From Rachicladosporium sp. CCFEE 5018 (taxonomy: Eukaryota; Ascomycota; Dothideomycetes; Cladosporiales; Cladosporiaceae), in the NCBI GenBank assembly GCA_002077045.2, contig KZ111146.1, positions 838,293 to 902,292 of the forward strand: DNA of 64,000 nucleotides. Direction: 5' to 3'. The position numbers and the translations under genes were made by a program. The notes under the pieces were generated by a model that worked only from the letters and a program-made list of their open reading frames with translations, made no database searches and was not told where the DNA came from. Of this stretch, positions 43,150 to 54,312 are shown piece after piece. Numbering within the stretch: position 1 is the first letter of the stretch; each line of letters begins with the position of its first letter.

Positions 43150-45203
43150 ATGAAGTTTGGCTGGATGCTTACGATGGAGGAGGGGCAAGGATCACTCCAG
43201 GATGCGACGGTCAGGGAGACGAGTGCGGTCGAGGCGACGCCCGAGACTGCGAAGAGGAAACGCCAGCCCAGGAACTCGGCTTGTCAGTCATGCTCCGGAC
43301 TGAAGATGAAGTGCTGTCCTAGCACTGTACCAGGCTGCTGCGAAAGGTGGGTAAATGTCGTTTGTTCCGGTTCCTGTTAGTGGGCATTGAGTACCAAGGA
43401 CTCTAGACCGGGACGACTTGAAACAGAGGCGTTGCAGGGTCTGATGTCAGCATTGCTTCATCACACGAGTCGATAGCACGTCGAACCACTCTGTGCGATG
43501 CGTACGGTTCTACTGCAGACGTCGCAGTTGTCCGTTGTCGACAGGATTATTGACCTTGTCACAGGTGCAACCGCATGAACAAGCAATGCGTCCCAGCCAT
43601 CCCTAAGCCTCGTAAACGGCGATCTACCAATGGCTTCTCCGACGAGCACACTCATGGTGTGCGCATCACCGACCTTCTCGACGACAGCGTCTCGCCAGAC
43701 AGAGGTTCGAGGACGATCCCAACATGGACATCATCGAATTATCAGAACGAGACTGCTCGCAAGTACTCCAGCCCGATGCAGCCGGCTTACAGTCCCAAAC
43801 GTCAATGCGAAACTTCCGCTGAGACTGCGGCCTTGAATATCCATGATCGGCATGAGCGCAATGTGCTTCAGCACCTGGACGTTGAGTACATCAGAAGCAG
43901 CATAGATCGCTTTCGGACCTACCTTGACGCTTTCCCAGTCATCGATCTCAGACTCTTGGAAGATCCATCACGGTTGACGCTCACTCGCCCGTTGACTGCG
44001 CTCAGCATCTGCTGCGTGACAGCTACTGCAGTAGATCCGATGCGCGAGCGATTGGACGCTACGTTTCGACAGTCACTCGCGGACGCTGCGATTGTCGATG
44101 GTTATAAAAGCACAGACTTGACCGTCGGCCTGCTGATCTACCTCAGCTACGTCCGACATGCTGCAGGGCGGTCGGACACGACGATAATGCTTTGGCATCT
44201 GCTCGCCGGTATGGTACGCGATGCCGGAAGGCCGCTACCGGGCGTCAAGGCTGTCGCTACGGACTTTGAGATGCAGCACGCCGCACTAAGTGCATACATC
44301 GCGGCGTTCCATGTCTCGAGGCTTGGGTACAACAGAGCAAGTCCCATACCCTGGACGAGTGAACTACAAATATGCGCGGACGTTGTTTGCGACACTTCGC
44401 TAGGCGCTACTGCTCAGATTCTGACGAATTTACTTTCGATCACTAGGGTGCTTGACGACTTATACACCAGCTTGGAAGGATCGAAGAGCATTTTGAAATC
44501 TCCTGCTTTTGCACTGGCGAGCTCACTACACGCAGAGTCAAGTCTTCGACAGTTACGATTGTGTAAAGCTCGACTGGCCTCAGACTACGAGGCCTCTGCA
44601 TATACCGCTGCCAGCATCGTCCTCCAGTCTGCCATACTCGGCGCTTCAGAGGCCCCGGATCTTTCAGCGCCACAAAATCTTGCTGCCTCGATCAAGACCT
44701 ACATCGAGGACCTCGTTACTTCTTCGCATTCCGCCTTTCAGTCTGCATCCCAAATGCAGTGTGCTGAACTCCTGTCGGTCCTCGCCGTCCTCCCACGCTT
44801 GTATCGCAGTCCAGCACATCACTCCCATGCGCACGAGCTGGATGCGGTGCGAAGCATGTTGAGACCTGTAGAGCTGCTCGATCGGCTCGTGCGACGCCTT
44901 GACGTTGAGTATGCGACCGACAACAAGTACAGCGGGGCTCCGGGCGGATCAGAAAAGCTGATGAGACACGCCATCCAAGCTGTCGGGCACGCGGTGAAGC
45001 GCCACGATGAACAAGCTGCTTCACACGCGAACGGGACGTTCCGAGCTGTGAACCGCGGTGAGAATATGGGCGCAGCAAGAGATGATAGTCATGAGGCTCG
45101 GTCTGTGGGGGTCAGGGCACTACGAGGCGAGATAGATGAGTGTGATGGCGGAGTGCTTGAGTACGCATACTGGGACGCACTAGCAGACAGTGACGGGTCA
45201 TGA
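43150..45203 (+). CDS. Zn2Cys6 transcription factor
   Basis: Two exons, 43150-43346 and 43565-45203, joined across an unusually long 218-nt intron; 611 residues. The junction codon (R66) falls inside the zinc cluster: C45-x2-C48-x6-C55-x8-C64-x2-C67-x6-C74, with KRKRQPR before it and PKPRKRR after it. The last two ligands come from exon 2, so the intron is required for a functional cluster. The rest is a weakly conserved helical region without a clear Fungal_trans signature; this size and layout resembles short regulators found near secondary-metabolite genes, but no such genes are nearby. Starts at M1, M6 or M9 are all possible. Confidence 0.8.
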
Positions 45204-45554
45204 TGATGATGGAATTTTGACATAGACATGCTGTACACCGTCACGCGAATGATAAAAGTGGGTCACTCAAGAAGTCCACGTGAGTGGCACTGCTAGAGTA
45301 TACTACGCTACAACAATGATTCGCTTCCCGTGCTGCCTAAGAGAACTCTCAAAGGAGACAAGACTCTCCGACAACGTACATTCGCCTCCGCTCTCGTCGC
45401 GTTGTCTATATTAGCGTATTCTATCCTGACGGATCGCTGAGCGGGCCCCCTTATTTACCACTCGTGTGACTGCGTATGCTGAGACTCTCCACTACAATGC
45501 ACAAAGCAATCCCATCGCTCATGCTGCCGTTACGAGCCGTGTGCGCGTACCCTT
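45204..45554. other. convergent 3' intergenic, no gene seen
   Basis: 351 bases between the stops of two convergent transcription factor genes; presumably 3' UTRs. Confidence 0.5.
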
Positions 45555-47843
45555 CTACAATCCCTCAGGCAGCAGCACAGCAGCAATGAGCCTCATGTCC
45601 CATCCCTGCCACCCATCTTCAACGCGACCTGGAGTGTCTCGCCGGGCAACCATATCACCGAGACTGAGCTTACAAGGCTCCAGCCACTGTCGGATCAGGC
45701 TCGTGCTCTCCTCATCTTGGGTCGCACCTCCTTTTCCTCCGGTTTTCTGAGGCCAGCACATCAGCAACGTGTCATCAGCACCCTGCGCAATAATAGGCGG
45801 CAGCCCTCGGACACGCAGCAGCATGATCAGTAGCGCTGCAAATTGTGGACCTTGCGTACAGAGCGCTTCGAGAGGAGGATATGCTGAATCCCAGAAAGAT
45901 GGACCGTCGGGATGCTGCGATGCTAAGATTTGATACATGGACGTCATACGTTCGACACAGCTGAGAAGTATGACTGCGGAGATGAAGGTGGCGAAGGCTG
46001 AGACTTGCTGGCGCTGGAGGAGGTGGCGTTCGAGCTCGTTGAGGACGCTTTTGCAAATCTGCTTACAGCGAGCCTCGAGACTTGCAAGAACTTGATGTCG
46101 AAGTAGCCGGTAATTTGGGCTTTGGTGATCGATCTCGGTTGCGTTCAAGCGAATGCTCATGTCGCTAGTGCGTTGTGATGATGTTACAAGGATGGTCGTT
46201 AGGAGCCAGAGCTCGGTCACCTGCCTCAGTAGCTGGCCTGGCGTGATGTGATTATTACGACTTTTGGTCTTGTTCGACAGCACCTCCGCTGTGCGATACT
46301 GCTTATCGTATAGCTTGTGGGCTTCCAGGAGCGTCCGCCGTAAGAACTCGTTCTTCCCGGTTGATATGCAATCCCTCGCTCTGCTATCACTGGTCAAGTG
46401 CTGTGAGATCTTCTCTAAGGTGTCGTCGGACTCGTCAAGAAGAACGACATTGTCGACCTGCAAGCTTCCCTCCTTTGACGCCGCATGCTCAGACTTGTGC
46501 GTGATATTGCGAAGCACCAGACCCGATGCGTCGCTGCTACTGTTAAAGTTGATCTCGACGTCGCCCGATTGCGATGATGCTCTGGTGCCGATCAAAAGGC
46601 CCGCAATGTCTGACTTTACGCGCAAACCATGAAAGGACATCGAGTACAAGGTGAATTCGTCCGCCAGCTTCGTCCGCACACAGGGCCATTTCCATAGCCG
46701 CGCGGAGTCAACATGCGCGCACTTATCGCAAGGCGTGCCGTCCGAGCACGGCTTCTTGAGCATTCGGCAGCGTAGACATGCACCGCGTTTGCGAGTCTCT
46801 TGTACTTGCCTTCGCCGATCTTCGTTGAACCGCGCGCGACCTCCCTTGGGCACTGCAGTAAGTCTCACAAGAGGCGGCACAACGAGCGAATCTTGCTGGG
46901 ATTCTAGTGCCGATGTCTGTCCTTCAGACGACAATGTCCGTAGCTGCACTGAGTCTACAGAGCGGGCAGGAGACTCAGACGAAGTTATGATTGCTTTCAG
47001 CTGAGGGTCGATGGCGCTGTTTGCAAGGACTTGTGCGTTACTCTGCTGCAGTCGATGATCTGCATCTTGGGCTGTTCGCACCAACGGCTGGACATGAGGC
47101 TGACCGTATTGTTGTTGATGCCTTGACGTGCTTTGCGGAGTTGGAAAGCGCGACACAACCCCACCAAATTCAGGCTGCATGCTGCTGTTGTGCTCATCAG
47201 GCGCTTGATGGATCGCGTTCATCAAAAGCTGTTCAACGATCTGTCGCTCTGACTCCTGGGCCATAGCAGATTCGTGGGTGCCGTATGCCAGAGTTTGTCG
47301 TTGCTGAGTGTAGTCAAGATGCCGCCGGGAAGCTTCAGCCAACGTATCTAACGCTGATTGCTGATTGTATCCTTGTGCGGATATAGAGAAGCTACCGTCT
47401 CCCTCGATACGCGTTACAAGCGAAGGGTCACTTATAGGCGCTCCGTTCGCAGACATACCGAATTGAAATTGATGAGAATCGTGCACGTCCCAACCCTGCG
47501 AATCGAACACGAGTTCGCCCGCATGATGGTCTGCAGCGGAGACGTTGGCACCGCCCTTTGAGGCAGCTTTTCGGGGACGCTGGGCATGATCATACGCCGC
47601 CTCACGCTCCTGTGGGGTGAGCTGGGGACACCGCTTGAGCAGGTGCGTGAGCATGCCATCAATGCGGCCTTTTGGGAACTACGGCGTGGTATTAGTACAA
47701 TGCACATACAATTACGCGTCAAGTCACAAGACTACCAGCTCGCCGCATTTGATGCACTGCTGCTCATATCGATTACTGTTGTCCTCGAGCTTTTTGCCAC
47801 GACGGAAGTAGTCAGCAATGAGTGCATTCTGTTTGCGACCCAT
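45555..47843 (-). CDS. transcription factor with N-terminal C2HC zinc module and second cysteine cluster
   Basis: Two exons, 47843-47736 and 47678-45555, split by a 57-nt intron with a TACTAAT branch; 743 residues. The spliced N-terminus makes a BED-like module with ligands C30, C33, H48 and C53 (CX2C-X14-HX4C); the intron lies between the cysteine pair and the histidine. A Gln/Ser-rich stretch follows. A second cluster at C337, C340, C347, C353, C356 and C369 has Zn2Cys6 spacing except that the last gap is 12 rather than 6 residues. Basic residues (RRRQVQETRKR) precede it. The C-terminal ~300 residues are helical. I recognise this pairing as a recurring fungal protein type, function unknown. 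Confidence 0.8.
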
Positions 47844-48122
47844 TGCTGCCGTCGGGCCTGAGCACTCGTCGGACGCGACTCTCGTCGGAGGTAGTTGTCA
47901 AGGAAGAAGCAGCGAGGTCAACTAAAAGCCCTTGAGTCTGTCTATGATTCTGCCAGAGGAGGCGGTGAAAGTCGCGTGAAGTCCAGGCGACATGCCAAGA
48001 GATAGCTGACTAAGGTCGAGTTGACCCTTACCACTGCACTCACGAGTCCAAGCAATGGTCCATAAGGCCCTGACACATCGGGCAGGGTCGCCCTCCGAGA
48101 GTGCGGGTAATTGCTACGCAGG
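47844..48122. promoter_or_regulatory. divergent promoter of the C2HC/Zn-cluster factor and VPS37
   Basis: 279 bases separate the two start codons; both core promoters must lie here. Confidence 0.4.
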
Positions 48123-48905
48123 ATGTCTTTCGCTACCCCAGAGTCGAATTCGCCGGCACTGCAGCCAACACCACCGTACTACACATCCACACCACCCGTG
48201 CCTCCACCAAAGCCTTCTACTTCCTCCACACCGATAAACCGAGGACCTCCACCCCCTCCATTACCGGTGGGTCACGTCCATCATGAGGTGTCTGAGCTCG
48301 ATGGCAATCCCAGCACCCAGTCCCACGAGCAATATCGCCCACAAGGACCTGCACAGATTCAGATACCTGCCATCCAACATGACTGGCTACCCGAGTCACT
48401 CAAGGATAAAAGCACAGGAGACCTGCATCATTTGCTGGAGAATAGGGAGTTGCAAATTGCACTCCTCAACAATCCCAGTACCACGCACTCGGCCATCCCA
48501 GCATCGCAAGCAGCACTCCAGCCGCTTGTGGAGTCAAACATTAGCCTGGCTGAGTCACTGCTGTCACTCGGGGCGCGCTTGACGCAGCAACGAGAGCAAA
48601 CGCAGTCACGACTTCTGGCTTTGCGAGCTTTGGAGCAACAGCATCGTGCAAAGATTGCCGAGACCGAGGATGCCTTGCGGGCTTTCAGTCCCATGGCTTT
48701 GTATCAGCGTCTGAATGCCAGCGCACAGGAGCAGCATCAACTCGTGCAAGGCATAGAGGAAAGCTGGCTGGACGAGTCTGGCGTTGCTAGTGATCGCGAA
48801 ATTGGCGACTTCGTTCGAAGAGTCAAAGAAGGCAAGAAGCTTGCATTCCTGCGCACTGAGCGAAAGCGTAGGTGGGACGAAGGTAGGGTTGGCGGCTGGA
48901 GGTGA
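48123..48905 (+). CDS. VPS37: ESCRT-I complex subunit VPS37
   Basis: A single exon of 260 residues. VPS37 is a core stalk subunit of ESCRT-I, which recognises ubiquitinated cargo at endosomes. The first ~75 residues are Pro-rich and disordered. The Mod_r domain covers roughly residues 90-255: it starts with DWLPESLKDKSTGDLHHLLENRE, continues as a long coiled coil (SLAESLLSLGARLTQQREQTQ...), and ends with the typical SDREIGDFVRRVKEGKKLAFLRTERKRRWDE. The ATG at 48123 is the first in frame. Confidence 0.88.
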   Translation: MSFATPESNSPALQPTPPYYTSTPPVPPPKPSTSSTPINRGPPPPPLPVGHVHHEVSELDGNPSTQSHEQYRPQGPAQIQIPAIQHDWLPESLKDKSTGDLHHLLENRELQIALLNNPSTTHSAIPASQAALQPLVESNISLAESLLSLGARLTQQREQTQSRLLALRALEQQHRAKIAETEDALRAFSPMALYQRLNASAQEQHQLVQGIEESWLDESGVASDREIGDFVRRVKEGKKLAFLRTERKRRWDEGRVGGWR

Positions 48906-49877
48906 GAGACGCGACACTGTCTTATTGACCGCATTTGAGTGCTCCTATGGGTCCGTCGTCAATTTCGGACCTGCACAAGCTCTGTTATTGCCAGTACACC
49001 CTGAGCTCGACATTCTCTAGCCAGCGTGATCTTGATTTCTTGCACGGAACATGCGAGCTGAACTATTGCGAGGAGACTGGCTATGTATAATCGCGACGCT
49101 AGCTGCTACTTCCTGGCGGGCTGTGTGGATCGTTGCGATTTGCCCAGATGACCGGCCGAAGTCTGCCGCGGCACTGGAGGACTCGCGAGGCTACAGCACA
49201 TAACCTCGCATGACGAGTCAATTCGTGGCGTTGTCCATCTGACTCCATGTGAAGGAACGATCGCTTGTTAGCATGGCCGACTCATTATGCCAAGCAGCAT
49301 CCGGTGCCTTTACTAGATGGTGCTTCAGCGCACTGGGCGTGAAGAAAACTGCGCAGGCATGGAATATATGGTCTCGAGGTCCTTATGTAGGCTGCCTGTC
49401 GGCCATGGACGTGGACGTGGACGTGTACGTGTTGGTCGAGATGGTTGCAGTTCCCGTAGCATATTAGATAGATCTGCGCGGCACGACCAGACGAGGATTT
49501 ATGATATATATGAATGATATCGAGTTGGAGTTACTGAAAGCGTCGGCTGTAAACTCGCTCTGGTATAATTCTTCAAAGTCTATGGTGGTTTCGTGTATTG
49601 AATAATGTGGATCCATGACTTCCTCATAGGAAATCTTGAGTATATCGTAGCGCCTGGGGATGTGGAGTGCGCAGTTGAAGAGAGTGTGTGCACTCCCTTC
49701 CCGAACTTCGACCACGCCAAAAGTCGCGACCCTTGCGCGTCTCAGAACGCGACGAAAATCACATTCAACCTACTTGCAGTAACTTAGAGGTGTTCGGCGG
49801 ACGCACAACATCGTAAACCAGGATAATTATCACCAGTCGAATCTAGTCATCGTCTATCCAACGCGGCTTGGTCGACC
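48906..49877. other. intergenic, no gene seen
   Basis: Only short frames. A small imperfect hexamer repeat (gacgtg, about four copies, 49407-49430) was noticed inside a 72-codon frame with no other support. Confidence 0.5.
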
Positions 49878-50969
49878 ATGCCTCCACGGAAAAGTACTGG
49901 CTCAAACCCACCGGAAGATGTCACAGAGGCCAGCGTTACCACGCCTGCACAAAAGCCAAAAGAGAAAGATGGGCTAGGTGTCGAGGTATGCATCTGATTC
50001 GCCTGCTTTTGAGACGTATGCTGATCTCCAAGCACAGGACCTCACATTACCAAAGTCGATGATCGCACGCTTAGCCAAGGGAGTCTTGCCACCGAACACG
50101 CAAATACAGAAGGACGCGCTGCTGGCTCTACATAAGAGCGCGACCGTCTTCGTCAGCTATTTTGCTTCGAAGTGAGTCCTCATCCTGGTTCCGGCATTAC
50201 CAAAGACCTCAACCCCCGACCGAACACATTCCTGCTCTGGTCGAAAGCATCATTTATTAGCTCAAGATGAGACTACGATGAAGAAACTAATGATCATCCC
50301 AGTGCGAACGATCTCGCCCACATGGGCGGCAAGAAGACCATCTCACCCCAAGACGTTCTCGCAGCACTCAAAGATGCCGAGCTGGAGGATGTGATGAAAG
50401 GCTTGGACGATCATCTCAAGAGTATGTGAAGATCAGCTCGATTACTGTGCTCGCGCTCAGGATTCTCAATGCTCAATCAATGAATTGCTTGCTGACGTCC
50501 CGCAGAGTACAACGACATCCAGTGCGAGAAGCGGAACACCTATCGCCATCGCGTGAAAGCAGAGAAGACTGGTGGTCCTGGCGAAGCAGCTACGTCTGAG
50601 AATGGTGTAGCCGCGACTCCGACAGCTGACGGCGCGCAAGCTGTATCTGCGGCAGAAGGTGGCAGCGCAACTAATGGCAACACACTGGACGACGACACTG
50701 AGCCTCCCAGCAAGAAGCTGAAAGGCGAGGGCGGCGAAGTTGTCCTCACGCCCGGCGAACAGATAGAAGACTACGAAATCGAGGACGGCGAGCCGGACGT
50801 AGAGGATGACGGCGATGAGGAAGGCGACGACGTTGACGATGTGGAACCGGATGGCGAGGACGATGTGGAGGACGAGGTAATGGGTGATGGTGAGAGTGAG
50901 GAGGACGAGGTCGGCGTGGGCGCGCACGGGCCGGACCAGGCGCTGGACGACGGGGAGGATAGCGATTAG
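49878..50969 (+). CDS. DPB4: DNA polymerase epsilon histone-fold subunit DPB4
   Basis: Four exons, 49878-49985, 50038-50171, 50303-50421 and 50506-50969; 274 residues, with the frame kept through introns of 52, 131 and 84 nt. DPB4 pairs with DPB3 as an H2A/H2B-like dimer in DNA polymerase epsilon, and in yeast also in the ISW2 remodeler. The histone fold covers residues 37-120: LPKSMIARLAKGVLPPNTQIQKDA, then FVSYFASNANDLAHMGGKKTISPQDVLAALKDAEL. KRNTYRHRV follows. The last ~110 residues are strongly Asp/Glu-rich, as in other fungal DPB4 tails. Confidence 0.92.
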
Positions 50970-51557
50970 CTTCGACTGTATGGGGTTCTCGAGACTCTGT
51001 AGTGTGATAGAAATGGGGGTTTGATCCGTTGGCCGGTCCTTTTGCACCGACTTCGCCAGACATCGAGGCATTATATACGCTCAGCAGGTCTCCCACATTG
51101 CCAAGCCCTGCTGGCGCAATGGTAGCGCGCCAGACTTCTAATCTGGAGGTTGCATGTTCGAGTCCTGCGTGGTAAGAACACTTCACCTCCATCACGCCTA
51201 CCTTGCGTTGCTAACATCTCTCCCAGGGGTGTTTGTCAAAGACAATGATTTTGCGTTTTGTTGCGCACAGCCAGTGTCAGCGGAAGTCGGAGGCTGCGAC
51301 ATTGGAAGTACCACCACCAAAACCTTTAGCCGCACGTCCCAATCAGGCAGCTGTAGCTCTCCAATTATCTCGCTCCCTAGTGCATCACACCAGCTCTGGC
51401 GTCGCATCCTCGAAGGATGGACTTCAGCTGCATATACATGCATGCGCGACTCATACAACGCATGTGTAGGGGAACAATATCGACACCGTAGGTACACTGC
51501 TCCTGTGCTTCTCGCGTATTTCAAATCGACGCCATACCAGTCCATCCTGCAGCCATC
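50970..51557. other. intergenic containing a degenerate tRNA-Arg
   Basis: Apart from the tRNA-like sequence at 51105-51175 no gene is supported. A 150-codon frame on each strand overlaps the tRNA and is rejected. Confidence 0.5.
51105..51175 (+). tRNA. tRNA-Arg (TCT), degenerate, probable pseudogene
   Basis: The D arm (GCGC/GCGC), the anticodon arm CCAGA/TCTGG with loop CTTCTAA, and the T loop TTCGAGT are intact, as are the A-box (TGGCGCAATGG) and B-box (GTTCGAGTCC) promoter elements. The 3' side has decayed: the T stem GCATG/CCTGC has one T-C mismatch, and the acceptor GCCCTGC pairs with GTGGTAA at only four of seven positions, the outer three being lost. The first TTTT is about 75 bases downstream. 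No intron is present. Confidence 0.7.
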
Positions 51558-52348
51558 ATGCCCTTTACAATCCATACCGCCACCCCAGCGGACACTCAAG
51601 CCATAGTCGCCGTCTTTGCCTCTGACCAAAATGAACCTTTCACGCGCGTGCAACTCGGCACCTTAAGCCACGAGGCGTTCAAAGCCCGTATGCAATCGCG
51701 CTTCGGACAAGCAATTGCAAACCAAGACGGCCAAGTCTACCTCTACGTGCGTGACGATGAGATTGGCGAGATAGTCAGCTACGCGAACTGGCAATTACCT
51801 GCACCTGAGGGGAAGGTGGTGGAGGAGAAGAGTGAAGAAGTATGCCTCCAAATCTCTACTCCCCACTGTGAGGGTATAGGCGACTAATCAGCGCACAGGA
51901 GGAAGCGAAAGAACTCGCCGACTGGACGGCTGCTATGCCGAAGGAGATGAATATCCCTTCTATGATTGCTACGCGGAAGGGAATGAGGAAGATTCGGAAG
52001 AGTAGCGAGAATGGCCAACGGAATTACTGTACGCTCCTTCCCCACACCACCTCTACCGTCTGCGCTTCTACTGACATGGCTGCAGTTCTCATGAACCTCG
52101 GCACGCATCCTTCTTATCGCCGCAGAGGTGCTGCTACAGCCCTGGTGCAGTGGGGCGTGGAGCGCGCTGACAAGGAGAGCGTGATCGCTTGCCTGAACAC
52201 TGGTGAGCATAATTCAGCTCGGAAGATGTACGAGAGGTTTGGGTTTGAGAAGGTAGATCAGCATGTGTTTGAATTGACGCAGTTTGGGGGCGAGGGTGAG
52301 CATATCGCTATTGGGATGAGGAGGCAGCCAAAGCCGTCGACAGACTGA
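51558..52348 (+). CDS. GNAT-family N-acetyltransferase
   Basis: Three exons, 51558-51839, 51899-52028 and 52086-52348; 224 residues. The introns are 59 nt (GACTAAT branch) and 57 nt (ACTGAC branch). The acetyl-CoA binding motif A is YRRRGAATALVQWG (R/Q-x-x-G-x-A) after the beta-strand YFLMNLGTHP. The terminal strand region has the typical SARKMYERFGFEKVDQHVFEL, a GNAT motif B. The N-terminal MPFTIHTATPADTQAI and EIVSYANWQLP match the small fungal GNAT enzymes of unknown substrate. It directly follows the tRNA-like sequence. Confidence 0.88.
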
Positions 52349-52465
52349 AGCGTAGGTAGCTTTAGTGTGCTGTGATTGCTATCCTGATCTGTCATGCAAA
52401 GGGTATCTTGATCCCAGGTCTCATGTCTGCGTAAGTCGTTTCCAGGGTATCGTCTTCTAGGCACC

Positions 52466-54029
52466 TCACCACCGCCCTCCCTTCATCGTGAACACTTCGC
52501 CTCCGAAGTCACCCCTGTTCCATCTTGCGATATCCTGCCCGCACATCTCCCACAGCTTCGCATTGAGACCGTCCCGCCTCTGCTGCTCATGCCTTCGCTT
52601 CTCTGCCGACGAAGGCGACCGTGGCTTGAACACCCCACCGCCCGCGTTGCCAGGCGTTGCGAAGCCGAAAATATCTCTAGACTTCGGTAGCTGCTTGCGC
52701 GGACTCTGGAAGTCAAGCATACCCTTACCACGCTGCTTCCGAGGCGAGACCGAAGCTGGATCGAAGTCGTGGAACGGCGTGTCAGCTGCGAGAGGGTGCG
52801 AGAAGATGTTCTGGGGAGTAATGTTGCGATCCCGTTCTTGTGCGTCGCGACTACTTTCAGGGCGCGGATGATCCAGTCTAGCACTGTCTTGTAGAGGTGC
52901 GAAAAGAGGTGCGCGCCACTTGGCAGGACTCTTTCGAGGGCTTTTGCGTGGGCTCTTGACGGGACTGGGTGGGTACTCGGTGTCCATCTCGTCGTCTTCG
53001 TCGCTGCTGGACAGGACTGGGGATGCCAGCACTGGTATGGCATCGTCGATGCGCAGCTCACCAAGCGGCACACCTTCGCCGCGCGGTCTCCGTGGGGTAG
53101 CCGCTCGCGGAGTCTGTACGGGAGGCGGGACAGGTGAACGCAGCTCGTCGTTCTCTTGGTCAGAGTCCGTCGCTGTCTCGTCTTCGACAGGTTTTGCAAA
53201 GTCGCTCTCACTTGCCGTGCGATCTCGTGTGTTGAACACGTCGTCCTGGCGCTCTTGCGCGACGAACAAGCGATTGCTAGGCGCATGTCGCCGCCGTTGA
53301 TGTGCACCACTCGGTGTGTCCTCTGTGCTTCGATTTGCAGCAGCGGCTCGTACTCTTGCGAGGGTTCGCCGTCGTCTCACTGGTGCTTGCCGGCGCGTTG
53401 CCGCATCCTCTAGTACCTCTACAGTCTCCTCCGCAACTGGATTCGCCGCCACATTACGCTCCTGCCCTCTCTCCTGTGCCTCCTTGACCGCGTCCACCAG
53501 CGACCTCGGTATACTTGCATGGATCCCCGTCATCAACTTCGCTCTCCTCGCAAACACCTCATAACCCTCCTGTATCAGCGCCCCAGCCTCCGCATTCAGC
53601 GCACTATCCGGATTCGGCTGTATCAACAGACACGATATCGTCACGAGTACATCCCTCAGCGTCAACTTCACATCCCAGTCTCGCTTCAGCGTCTCGACGC
53701 ACACTCCGCCAGTCTGAGGGTCGACATTCGGGTGGAAGATGGTGGTGCGGAAGTGCGCTGTGGGTGGTTGCGAGGGGTATGTAGGCGGGATGGTCAGGTG
53801 GAGCTTGTAGACGCCGGCGCTGAACGGCGTGTGCTGGGGACCGGCGAGGTAGACGTCGAGTTGTGTGAGGTCGTCTGAGGTGTCGGCGGAGGGGGCGAAG
53901 AAGTAGTTGGGCGGGAGGAGTTGGCTGTGGAGGGCGGCGTGATCGGCGGCGAGGCGGCGGAGTGATTTGGAGTTCTGTTGAGGTGATTAGTGGGTGTATG
54001 CCAGAAGTGCCGCTCATTGACCTCACCAT
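52466..54029 (-). CDS. UBE2S-like ubiquitin-conjugating enzyme with long C-terminal tail
   Basis: Two exons: 54029-54027, holding only the ATG, and 53974-52466, across a 52-nt intron (GTGAGG, CACTAAT, CAG); 503 residues. The UBC domain fills residues 2 to ~155 and has FHPN and the active-site Cys93 in GGVCVETLKRDW. The run CLLIQPNPDSALNAEAG, then ARRAKLMTGIH, matches UBE2S, the E2 that extends Lys11 chains for the anaphase-promoting complex, more closely than other E2s I know. A ~350-residue disordered tail holds repeated minimal CDK sites (SPVKSPRKSPRKSPAK at 338-353, others near 282, 289 and 294). It ends in an aromatic segment, LWEMCGQDIARWNRGDFGG. Ubiquitin-linkage type is inferred. Confidence 0.82.
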
Positions 54030-54312
54030 GCTTCTGATATGCTGTTAGCCTATGCTGCTACGTCGGTCTGGTACATATCACGCCGAAATCTGTCAAATGT
54101 AGGTTACGGCCGTCGTTGCGTGGCTGGATCGCGTTCATTCACTTTCGCTACGCGATTTGAGGAAGTCGCGAACGTCACGCGAGAAGTCTTGGCAATTTCA
54201 TGGGCTAAGATAGTTGTGCCTTGACAGCATGTAAGTATGGCTAGACGTAATTAACATTGCTACTGATCACTCCTCATGACTATCATTCCGCTTGCATCGT
54301 ATTTATCGCGCC

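Noticed and set aside
43150..47843. Two adjacent transcription factors as part of a secondary-metabolite cluster
   Set aside because: There is no polyketide synthase, NRPS, terpene cyclase or tailoring set nearby; the neighbours are V-ATPase and ESCRT genes.
3037..48905. VPS25 and VPS37 (ESCRT) and DIS3 and RRP42 (exosome) in one window, as functional clusters
   Set aside because: The members are 45 and 22 kb apart with many unrelated genes between; this is expected by chance for housekeeping genes.
49407..49430. Imperfect gacgtg hexamer repeat as a minisatellite
   Set aside because: About four copies only; within chance for 64 kb.
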